A stretch of DNA of 64,000 bases from Amphibalanus amphitrite (taxonomy: Eukaryota; Arthropoda; Thecostraca; Balanomorpha; Balanidae): positions 124,001-188,000 of the forward strand of contig NW_024881792.1 of the NCBI RefSeq assembly GCF_019059575.1, read 5' to 3'. Of this stretch, positions 33,111-42,784 are shown one piece after another. Both the position numbers and the translations under genes were made by a program. The notes beneath the pieces were generated by a model. It searched no databases. It was not told the DNA's origin and saw only the letters and a program-made list of their open reading frames with translations. The first letter of the stretch is position 1. Every line of letters starts with the position of its first letter.

Positions 33111-33448
33111 AGGGACCCTCCCACCTTAACAATAGATTTGAGTTGAGATAGCCAAAATGGGGTCCCTGGCTCACAATTACCGGTTTCGGCACTCACAACA
33201 TCGAGAAATGCCTTAAATCAGAAATCTTGAATTTCAAAATTGCAGCATTTTGATTCAGAGGGGCTAATGCATAGGAATACCCCTCTGAATGTGTGACGTC
33301 AGCGCAGATATCTAACGATTTTTAAATGTTTGACTAAAACGTTTTGTAGCACGCGGTGGTATATGCTGCTTTGCGCGCAACAAGTGCCGCACTTTCAGCT
33401 GCCAAACTATTGCTTCCAAATAAAGTCGCTAGGAACAGCTGGGATCTC
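33111..33448. other. Unassigned sequence after a TTAA
   Basis: It starts AGGGACCCTCCCACCTT directly after the TTAA at 33107-33110, which resembles a TTAA-element end, but no partner end was found. A TGACGTCA site is at about 33294. Confidence 0.35.
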
Positions 33449-34606
33449 CTTGGATCCATCACGGCCCCTTAGAGTCCGTGCGTGGGGATTCGTGGAACTT
33501 ATTTTTACCGAGTTTGTTTATTCTGGAAGGTGACGACGTCCTCTCAAATCGAGACGAGGGGCCTCGAGTAAAAAGTGGGTGGGCCAAAACACATGGTTGC
33601 CCCCCCCCCCCCACCTCGAAAAGTGGGTGGGCACTTGCCCACCTGCCCCCCTATTGTATTGTATTGTATTGACAATTAAAACACTCTCCATATTAAAATG
33701 GCTATTCTGAGTGTCGCGTCTGAGTTAAAAGGGGAAAACGAGTTAAAATGCACCCAAATCACAGCACTCAGTAAACATATCGAACCATTCACTCATCCCT
33801 AAATACGTAAAACCCACTCGGAAACAGAGCGTTTAAAACTTCCCATAGAGAGGCTCCTAAAATCATGGGGCAGGCGATTATATAACTGGGCGATGCTGTA
33901 GAGCAGACGGCGCCTCCCTGCTTCGGTCCTCACGCGCGGGAGAGCCAGATCAGTGTCCCGCCTTGTCGAGCGTGAGCGCAGGGAAGAGTTGGTCAGGATT
34001 TGAGAGGATATAGTCTCCGGCTCCCCAGTGCAGCGTATTTTGTGAAGGAAATTGAGTGAGTGGATTTCAAAGAGCTGTTCCTACACCTATGTTTTTCTAG
34101 GTCGCGAAGGTGTGCTAATGCACGTGCGCACGTGCACGAGCACACCCAACATTAACAGCTTAAAAACTGGAAGGCCGATTTCGATCAAATTTGCCGGGCG
34201 ATTAGGGGATAAGACAACAAATTGCATGAATGCGCTGGCTTAAATCCCTCAGAGGCCGGTACATGGACATTAGAGCTCAGTGAGAGCGTGTGTGGTGCCT
34301 TCAGTGGCCTTGTGGAGCCGTTAGACATCAACATGGTGCTCTCAGGAGCCGGTGAGTCGTCAGAGTCACCGGTGTGGGGCCTTCAGAGCTCCGGCCTCCG
34401 AGATACTGGTGTGGGGCCCTGAAAGGTGTCGGTGTGGGTCCTTCAGATGTACATGTTGCAGGCACTTTAGAAAATCAGTCATTTTGTAAAGGCATTTTAC
34501 AAAAAGACGGCTGTTTGAAAAATGACTGAACGCAACCAGGCTTTTTTTCAAAATGGCTAGCCATTTTACAAAATGACTAGGCATTTTGCAAAATGCCTGA
34601 CCAGCA
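33449..34606 (+). repeat. Four-module repeat block, copy 1 (order M-E-S-P)
   Basis: Module M (33449-33652) starts ccttggatccatcacggccc and ends in a C-run with ctcgaaaagtgggtgggcac. Bases 33653-34074 are extra relative to copy 2. Module E (34075-34227) carries one TGCACGTGCGCACGTGCA. Module S (about 34250-34450) is a short diverged stretch of the ccggtgtggggcc minisatellite. Module P (34458-34606) is the palindrome array with attttgcaaaat cores. Modules M and E are about 97% identical to 39063-39423. Confidence 0.85.
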
Positions 34607-35330
34607 TGGAACGTAGAGTACTATGGCCAACAGTTTTTGGACGTCTCCCTATACCCTATAGGTACAGTGGATCTAGTAAGGATCTCCAGACGCAACTAGA
34701 TGGCGTTGAGCCTTAGTCGAGTCCATGTGATATTCAAGGAGAGGTCACTACCGAGCTGGGCCCGATGGGGAGGTGGGCGGGGGGAGGGGGGCGGGTGGCG
34801 AGGTCACGGTGCGGGTGACCTGTCAAACAGCCCCGGCGCGGTGGGACACTGCCGCAGGCAAATGGCGCACCCCAGCGTTGTTCCATATCGCGGTGGTGGG
34901 CCGAGCGGCCGGTTAGCTTGGCAGTTGGCTGCTTGGAAGGAAAGGATAATGAGGCATGGGTTTGCTGTGGCCGGCTCATCTACTGTCAACTATGCTATGG
35001 TGAACCCAAAGTAATGCAAATGTGACGTTGGTAATGCAGCTGGCAATGAAATGCTAGCGAATGCTCCGGGCGCCCAGTAGCTATAAGGATTAAGATTATT
35101 TTGGCCCGAACCTTTTGAAAGAAAGGAATCACAAGGTCAAAGTCCCCGCTAAGCTGAACTTGTTGCGTTGACCCTGCTCTCTACCCTCCGATCAAGCAAT
35201 TCCTGGTCTATGGCAGAATTAAGAGTCCAAATTTTAACGTGCGTGCGCACATAACCGCGCACGGCCGGTCCCCTCACTGACTTCGCCTGGTAGCGGTCTG
35301 CCACCAACCACAACCATACCCGTCAGGAGC
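34607..35330. other. No gene seen
   Basis: It is a unique-looking sequence with a GC-rich stretch at 34750-34930. None of the short open frames has recognisable features. Confidence 0.4.
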
Positions 35331-35351
35331 CGCTCAAAAACGTCAAGCACA

Positions 35352-35447
35352 CGTCCCGTTTCGAACCCGGACTTTTGCACCCGGGACGTGCGCTCTCACC
35401 ACATGGCACATGGAGTCCAGCGCTCTACTGACCGAGCTACCGGAACG
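35352..35447 (-). repeat. tRNA-like sequence, probably SINE-derived
   Basis: Read on the minus strand there is a box A region (GGTAGCTCGGTCAGTAGAGC) with a perfect D-arm GCTC/GAGC and, 60 bases later, a box B (GGGTTCGAAAC). The 7-base ends can pair. The spacing and anticodon arm are wrong for a working tRNA, so a tRNA-derived SINE or relic fits better. Confidence 0.4.
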
Positions 35448-35534
35448 GACATTTGCCTTGGGGTTTCGCCTCGTGACATTGACAGACGTCAGACACTTTG
35501 GCCGAACTTTAGCCGAAACATTGAGCCAGCTGCG

Positions 35535-35612
35535 CGGGCCGATAGGTGCTCGTAGCGTTGAGGTTACCTGTGAGCTGAATGCGATGTCGTGAGTTCGAGC
35601 CCCACTCCCGGG
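35535..35612 (+). repeat. Second tRNA-like sequence in opposite orientation
   Basis: It has a box A-like ATAGGTGCTCGTAGCG and a box B GAGTTCGAGCCCC at 35591-35603. Stems are poor, so it is a relic at most. Confidence 0.3.
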
Positions 35613-35992
35613 TCTGGTTTTATCTAGACACGAACCAAAACCCTTCCTTTTACTGCAACACAGATAAGCACGATGACATCTTTCCCCAATATCTTTTCCC
35701 AACATCCTCTCCAAAAGTCAAAATTATCGCTAATAAATGTTTAGCTAAGTTTCATTTTTTTTAAAGAAAATATTTTTGGTCATTTGTCTGGAGCCATTTC
35801 AACTCTATTTTTCTTTTCTGCTTGTTTTCGACCCGATAAAACCCATCAAAACTGAGCGTGCCAAATGAAATATATCTAACTCAAATAACAGTTTAGAAAA
35901 GCCTCATCATGCATCATGGAAAGCATCATCCAATTATCGACTGAAGAGTTGCATGCTATGAATACGTCTTAGATTTCAATTATCATTGTTCA

Positions 35993-36836
35993 CAGAGCTG
36001 GGCAAGTGCGTTCCTTTAGTGCGTTCCTGCGCTCTTCCGTACGTACGCACCGCCCTTTTTAGGAACGCAAGAACGCAGGAACGCAAAGTTTTTCAAAGGA
36101 ACGCAAGTAAGAGGAACGCACCACCCGAAATTTTGAAGCGTTCCTGCGTTCTTGCTGAACCACCCGAAAAATCATATTGCTGCCAATGACCTCTGTGTCA
36201 AATGTTTGAATCTCAAGTAGGTACGTGTGTTCGCCGGTAGAGGCGCCACTTGTCGGTCGAATCGAGGAAGGCTTGTTTAGATTTAGTGGTGATGTTCACT
36301 ATTCGATTCGGTTTCAGGCATTAAATGTGTAAAGTAAATATGATAACTTTTACTTAGATACCTACATCTTTCATTTTAAGCAGGTCGTATTTTTGTTGAA
36401 AACCCTACGGATGATATTGGTAAAACGTATTTCAGATATTCGATTCGGAAAAGAGATGTCGAGTTGCTTTTCGGCCCCGCGTCGCCATTCTGGATATTCT
36501 GTGATCGATTCGCCCCGTGTTTGGTTGGGCCCGCGCCGCGTGGTTCGGCGGTATTTCTTTGTCCACGACTTCGGTTGTGAAGAACACGCCTGAAGTGTTG
36601 GACTGGCGCGATTTGCCTACTTTGTCCGCTACAGTGTTGCGTTGCACTGATTTTGGTATGATTTGCTGCTTGGTAGAGCCAGAATACAATACGGGTTAAT
36701 AGTTTGGGACGCAGGAACGCTAACGCACCGAGCGAAAAAAATTGAGGAACGCTATTCCAGGAACGCACTAACCGCGGCCGGAGGAACGCAGGAACGCTAA
36801 CGCACTACCGAAAATCGAGGAACGCGCCCAGCTCTG
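35993..36836. mobile_element. Non-autonomous hAT element, 844 bp
   Basis: It is flanked by a perfect 8-bp duplication ATTGTTCA (35985-35992, 36837-36844). Ends are CAGAGCTGGGC in inverted orientation. Subterminal ggaacgca/tgcgttcc motifs occur at least ten times in both orientations. The interior has no transposase frame. Confidence 0.95.
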
Positions 36837-36844
36837 ATTGTTCA

Positions 36845-37732
36845 ACATTTTGGGTAGAACTGACGCTGTCTCTGGCTTGCCCGTTTGTTTGATATAATGA
36901 TTCCCTTCAGTCGCATTCTTGCCGGTTCCACATGAACAGGATACCACCATACCGGAGTGAACGCACCCGCAACCATCATCCCCTCCCCTCAGCCTTGGCG
37001 CAGTGGCGGGCGGCACTGGACGGCCCACTCCCGGCGCTACGCACGCCCCATGCGCCGTGATACCGCGTCACTCCCCCTCCCTCCTTCCCCCACAATGACC
37101 GGTGACCTCACTTCCCTCGGGATTTGGACTCGCCCTACCCCGACCGTAGCGCCACGTGGTGGCTCTGGAGATCTTAAATAGACCCACTGTACGTGTTCAG
37201 CCTGTAGCTGATCGATTTGAAGTTCTGTGATGACGACAATGCTGAGTAACGACCAGGATGAGTTGCAGACTCGGCTGTAGCATAAAGCATTGTTTAGTTA
37301 ACGCTGTAAAAACTCCCAAGTACATCAACGCCGTTCATGTTCTGCCTGAAACTAGACCTAACAAAACCAAACGGAGACCGGCCCTAGTCAATAGGCAGCC
37401 TAGTCAATAGGCAGGCCCGGTTGATGGACAATTACATGTAAACGAATGAGTGTAGTCTTTGTTTGATTGTGCCATTACGGACAAAACTGCATTATGTATT
37501 TGGACATTAAAAACACGTTCGAATTTGAAGTCGTTTGTTGACGCTCCAGATCGATCGTTTTAAATCCAGCAGCGTCGCTGACGTGGGGGTTGGAAATGTC
37601 GCGGGCCTGCACTTCTCAAAATAGAGGTAGGTATGGACTTCCCACTGCTGGACATAATGCTGGACTCCTCGGTCCACCTACACGCTACCAAAACATATAT
37701 AATTAGGTACTCGTATCTACAACATGCTGCTC
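36845..37732. other. No gene seen
   Basis: A GC-rich stretch is at 36960-37180. Bases 37386-37415 contain cctagtcaataggcag twice in tandem. Nothing else was recognised. Confidence 0.4.
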
Positions 37733-37911
37733 AGTCATTTTGTAAAATGGCTAGGTATTTTGTAAAATGCCTAGGCATTTTGCAAAATGACTGGAGAGTC
37801 AGTCATTTTGTAAAATGCCTAGGCTTTTTGCAAAAAGCCTGGAAAATCAGGCATTTTGCAAAATGCCTAGGCATTTTACAAAATGACTGATTTTCCAAAG
37901 TGCCTGCAACA
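37733..37911. repeat. Module P: array of ATTTTGCAAAAT palindromes
   Basis: About eight near-identical 20-bp palindromes of the form AGGCATTTTGCAAAATGCCT, or agtcattttgtaaaatgact, are laid end to end. A related array is at 34458-34606 in inverted orientation, sharing the flank tgttgcaggcacttt. Confidence 0.92.
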
Positions 37912-37919
37912 TATACCTA

Positions 37920-39062
37920 TAGAGCCTTGAGATGCATAGGTGTGGTGGCCCACAGAGGCGCCGGTGTGGGGCCCGCAGAGCCACCGATATAGGGCCCTAA
38001 GAGACACTATATATAGTTTGAATAGAAGGGCCTCTCAGACCATCAGTCTCATGGGCCTCCTCTGGCTAGTATGAATAGAAGGGCCTGTTAGACCATCAAT
38101 CCTAGGGGCCTCCTCTGGTTAGTATAAATAGAAGAGCCTCTCAGACCATTAATCTCAGGGGGCTCCTGTGGACAGTATAAATAAAAGGGCCTCTCAGACC
38201 ATCAGTCTCGCGGGCCTCCCTAGAAAAGTGTAAATGTGGATAGAGGGCCCCCTCAGATTCATTAGAAGTGGACCTCTCTGACCATCAGTCTCAGGGGCCT
38301 CTTGTGGCCAGTATGAATATAAGAGCCTCTCAGACCATCGGTCTCAGGGACCTCTTCTGACTAGTGTGGATAGAGGGCCCTCCCAGACCACTGGTTTCAG
38401 GGGCCTCCAGTGGCCAGTTATATGAACAGAAGGGCCTCACAGCCATCAGCCTCGGGGGCTTCTTCTGACTGGTGTGAATATGAGGGCCTCTCATACCATC
38501 AGTCTCAGGGGCCTCCTCTGCCTAGTGTGAATATAAGGGCTTCCCAGGCCATCAGTCTCAGGGGACTCTTCTGACTGGTGCCGGATTGAGGGACCTCCCA
38601 GACCGAAAGTTTTGGGGGTCTCCTGTGGCCAGAATGAATAGAAGGGCCTCTCAGTCCATCAGTCTCATGGGCCTCTTCTGCCTGGTGATTATAAGGGCCT
38701 CTCAGGTCATCAGTCTCAGGGGCCTCCTCTGACTACAGTGTAGATGGATAGGCATCCCAGACCATCAGTCTCAGGGGCCTCTTCTGACTATTGAGGATAG
38801 AGGGGCCTCCTATGACTAGTGAGGGTAGGGGCCTCGGCTAGACCACCAGTGTCAGGGGCCTATTCTGACTAGTGTGGATGGAGGGGCCTCCCAGACCACT
38901 AGTCTCAGACCTCTAACTAGTGTGGATAGAGGGGCCTCCCAGACCGCCAGTGTCAGGGGCCTCCCCAGACCAGTGTGGATATTGGGGCCTCCTCAGATCC
39001 ACTAGGGCCTCTCAGGCCATCAGTCTCAGGGGCTTCGACTGACAAGTATGAACAGAGGGCCT
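37920..39062 (+). repeat. Module S: about 55-bp minisatellite
   Basis: Some 18-20 diverged copies of a unit with gggcctctcagaccatcagt, ctcaggggcctc, and ctgactagtgtgaatagaa are present. No frame stays open through it. Confidence 0.9.
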
Positions 39063-39423
39063 CCTTGGATCCATCACGGCCCCTTAGAGTCCGTGCGTGG
39101 GGATTCGTGGAACTTATTTTTACCGAGTTTGTTTATTCTGGAAGGTGACGACGTCCTCTCAAATCGAGACGAGGGGCCTCGAGTAAAAAGTGGGTGGGCC
39201 AAAACACATGGTTGCCCCCCCCCCACCTCGAAAAGTGGGTGGGCACTTGCCCACCTGCCCCCCCCTCTGTTCCTACGCCTATGTTTTTCTAGGTCGCGAA
39301 GGTGTGCTAATGCACGTGCGCACGTGCACGAGCACACCCAACATTAGCAGCTTAAAAACTGGAAGGCCGATTTCGATCAAATTTGCCGGGCGATTAGGGG
39401 ATACCTAAGACAACAAATTGCAT
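39063..39423 (+). repeat. Modules M and E, copy 2
   Basis: This is the counterpart of 33449-33652 and 34075-34227 joined directly, without the 420-bp stretch found in copy 1. Confidence 0.92.
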
Positions 39424-39822
39424 TGACTGTGTGCATCAGAATAAGTGTGAATATGCACAACCCAATTTTTAGAGCTGAAAAACGAGCACGCTGGTGGTGA
39501 TAAGATCCGGTTCATAATCGATAGCGTAGCTCACTCAGGCTGGGTACGGTCAGGTCAGGTATATACCTGACCTGACCGAAATCCCCAATCTGAGCGAGTT
39601 ACGCTATCGATTATGACCCGAATCTGATCACCACCAGCCTCTGCCCGTTTTTCAGCTCTAAAAAATGGGTTGTGCACCTTCATATTTGCATACTCACACC
39701 CATTATGATGCTCACAGTCAATGCACTTTGTTATCTTATCCCCTAATCGCACGGCAAATTTGATCGAAATCGGCCTTCCAGTTTTTAAGCTGTTTATGTT
39801 GGGTGTGCACTTGCGCACCGGC
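39310..39822. repeat. 0.5-kb nearly spacer-free palindrome
   Basis: Left arm 39310-39562 and right arm 39563-39822 are imperfect inverted copies (roughly 80% by eye). The central 30 bases (39548-39577) are a perfect palindrome made of two GGTCAGGTCAGGT arms meeting at ATAT. Confidence 0.85.
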
Positions 39823-39834
39823 ACATGCATATTC

Positions 39835-41190
39835 AGTGCTGGAGCACACAATTAATGCACTTTGTTATTTCCGAATCGCACACCAGCTTTTACTGAGATC
39901 GGCTTGTTCGTTTTTAGCTGTAAATATGGGGTGTGCGATGTGCACGTGCCCACGTGCGCACGTGCATTATCACACCTTCGTCGACTTAGAAAAACTCATA
40001 CACGGTCAGCATCCAATCACACACAAAATTTCATTGTAATCGGTCCGTCCGTTCCTGAGATATGACGGATGGGTGTGCACGTGCGCACGTGAGCACGCGC
40101 AGAGCTACAGGCTCCTCGGTGCACGGCACCCTACCAACTGGTCTCTTGCGATGTACCAAATATGATTGCAATTGACACAGTCGTTCTTCAGATGTGGGAG
40201 CGGCACCTTGCACGTGCGCACGTGCAATATGGGTCCCAACTGACTTTGGTAAGGCAACATTCTCGCCGGTCTCTAATCGTGTGACAAATTTGAGCGCAAT
40301 CGGTCCAGCCGTTCTCGAGATCTGGAGGCGACCCCTGCACGTGCGCACGTGCATTGCCTCACCTTCATCGACTTAGAAAAACTCATACACATTCAGCATC
40401 CAATCACACACCAAATTTCATTGCAATCGGTCAGTCCGTTTCTGAGATATGACAGAGGGGTGTGCACGTGAGCACGTGAGCACGCGCAGAGCTACAACCT
40501 CCCCGGTGCACGGCACTCTATTTACTGGTCTCTTGCGAGGTGCCAAATTTGAGCGCAATCGGCCCAGCCGTTCTCGAGAACTGGAAGCCGCACCCTGCAC
40601 GTGCGCGCGTGCAATATGGGTCCCAGCTGACTTTTGAACGGCACCCTTCTCGCCGGTCTCTAATAGTGTACCAAATTTGAGCGCAATCGGTCCAGCCGTT
40701 CTCGAGATCTGGAAGCGACCCCTGCACGTGCGCACTTGCAATAGCACCCCAACCATGACATACGGATATGCATTGCCCGGTGGGTGCCTACTGCCTACAT
40801 GAATGCCAAGTCTCAGCGAAATCGCCCCAGTAGTTGCTGAGTTATTGTAATGGGAACAAATTTAACAACTGTTCTGTTTTTTGCACATTGCACGTGCAGC
40901 GGGGGTCACTCACGTGCACCAAGAGTATCCAATGTTTGTTAGAAGGGATACAGCTACTCTACAAAAGTTACCGCAAGTCAATCGCCCCAGTGGTTACTGA
41001 GATATAGGCCTCTCAAAATTGTTACCTTAGCAGAACGACTTGAACACCCCGACTTTTCACGTGCCACGTGCCACGACGGTCACCTGAATGCATCACGATA
41101 AGTGAATTGCGGGGCAGAAAGGATGGAGCTACCCAACAAAAAAGACCGCAGGCGAATCGACCCAGCAGTTGCTGAGGTATCAGCCTCTAA
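39835..41190 (-). repeat. E-box repeat family, longest block
   Basis: It contains perfect TGCACGTGCGCACGTGCA at about 40209 and 40335 and variants at about 39940, 40075, 40460, 40594 and 40722. ctcgagatctgga-gcg landmarks recur at 40316, 40574 and 40701. Bases 40750-41180 match, in opposite orientation, 30590-30910 and, in the same orientation, 20985-21120. Confidence 0.9.
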
Positions 41191-41215
41191 AAATACCGAT
41201 TAAAAATCCGTCATT

Positions 41216-41248
41216 AAAAATAAGAGGCCAAAGTGGCCTCTTATTTTT
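41216..41248. repeat. Perfect hairpin at end of E-box block
   Basis: The arms aaaaataagaggcca and tggcctcttattttt (15 bp) flank a 3-base loop. Confidence 0.9.
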
Positions 41249-41250
41249 CG

Positions 41251-41966
41251 CGCCAAAAACGAGTGTCCAATCCAGGTAGTTCATGTTATCTATGGCTGCG
41301 CTTATGAGTTTTCGAGTTATTGGCTGGGGACATTTACCCCCCCCCCCCTTTCCCGACAAGTGGTCGGTGGCGAACTAACCGAACAACTGAGGGCTAATGA
41401 TCTTGTCATGATCGATTAGGCGAGCAACGTAATTTTCTAAAAGATTTGTTGCCCTTAGTCACTATTCACTTAAACCTCGCTCGCACGTGCCATTTTCCCA
41501 TCCTTTTTCGACAAAATAATGAATAACTATATCATGAGCAACACGTTTGCTTCAAAGTGAAACAAAACTGCAATGCCATGTTAAGTATATGCTGTGATTT
41601 GCACAACGCAAAATGAAAAAAAAACATGTAGTTTGCTTAGGAATGATAATCGTTGCATTATTTGATTGAATGCATTGTTGATTAGATTGAACGAAAACAA
41701 TTGTTAGATTTGCAAGAGCGGTGTTGTATTCGTTTGAAAACCTTCTGAACAACCGATTGTGACCATGATACGTGACAAATAAATACTGACTAAAACAGCA
41801 CCAGCCCCGTATATCTGAATATTCCACCAGCCGTATCTTCACCAGCCCCGCCACTGACCATCTCTACCAAGCACAGCACCCCTATTAACCATTTCTTTTT
41901 ACCATTTCTAGTTTCTTCCAAACCCGCCGCCGACCACTCCCACCGACGCCCACTGCAGCGGCCCAC
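41251..41966. other. Intron of the SH2B/Lnk gene, AT-rich
   Basis: It contains a C-run at 41340-41351 but no recognisable exon or element. It lies 3' of the SH2 exon on the minus strand. Confidence 0.5.
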
Positions 41967-42154
41967 CTTGGGTCGTCCCTGGTAGTTGAAGGTCAGCACG
42001 TAATCTCCAACGCGCGTTTCCGACTGTCGCACTAGGAAGGTGCCGTGTCCGCGCTGGCGCTCTTGCAGGACCAGCTGGGCGGCATCGGAGCGCGCCAGCG
42101 TACCATGAAACCAGGGGAACTGGTGCAGCTCACCGTAAGCGTCCACCGGCGCGC
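41967..42154 (-). CDS. lnk: SH2B/Lnk-type adaptor, one exon with first part of the SH2 domain
   Basis: The minus strand reads an exon of 188 bases: acceptor tctggtcgcccag, then coding sequence in which the first full codons follow two bases, and donor AAG|GTGGGC. It encodes about 62 residues: PWFHG at the start of the SH2 domain, then [11 protein letters not shown], the phosphotyrosine-binding FLVRQSE (Arg of the FLVR motif present), and [12 protein letters not shown] at the end. These blocks match the SH2B1/SH2B2/SH2B3 (Lnk) family better than other SH2 families. Such adaptors link insulin, JAK and receptor tyrosine kinase signals in the cytoplasm. The rest of the SH2, PH and dimerisation exons were not found; on both sides there are transposable elements. 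Confidence 0.88.
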
Positions 42155-42603
42155 CTGGGCGACCAGATAGCCGCCGGTCAGCAGAAGAACGGGCGACATT
42201 TTCAACTAAGACTAAACCAGTAAAATAAAAATAAGCGAACGCAAAAAAATGAGCCCTGCACAGTGCACGTGAAGTCTCTCTTGAAATATTGTTAATCTTC
42301 AAGAATCGCTATCGCTCCCTGGCTTGAGAGCCACTGGCTTTTGAGAGCCGGCCAGGCGGTCAACCCTAAAGAGCCAGGGGCTCTGAAATAGTGATGTCAG
42401 TTACAGAACATCTGAATACCGATACCAAACCAAATCCCAACATAAACCGTAAGGATATACCGATACCGAACCAACTTCAGAACATGAGGGAAATACCGAC
42501 TTTTTACCAATTTCTCAGCCTTCTTATACGTAAGTGAGGGCACATTTTACCAACAAAATACCAAGTACATTAGGATTGAAATACCAAATACCAAGTTGGT
42601 ATC

Positions 42604-42741
42604 TGTAAGGGAGATATCGTAACGTATACGAGAGCGAGCAAAAGTATATTTTTTAATCCCGACCAAAAAAGACACATCAATTTTCTAACGAAAAGACTCG
42701 TGCACATTAGCACGTGGTCTAGGATGTTGAGCACCCCTACA
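42604..42741 (-). repeat. Gypsy 3' LTR
   Basis: This is the uninterrupted 138-bp copy. It reads TGTAGGGGTGC... to ...CCCTTACA on the minus strand. Confidence 0.92.
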
Positions 42742-42784
42742 ACCCCCCTCCAAGTCGGATAGTCACGCCGACTTCACGAGCACA

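Noticed and set aside
35352..35447. Working tRNA gene
   Set aside because: Box A and box B are present, but the anticodon arm cannot form properly and the spacing is too long.
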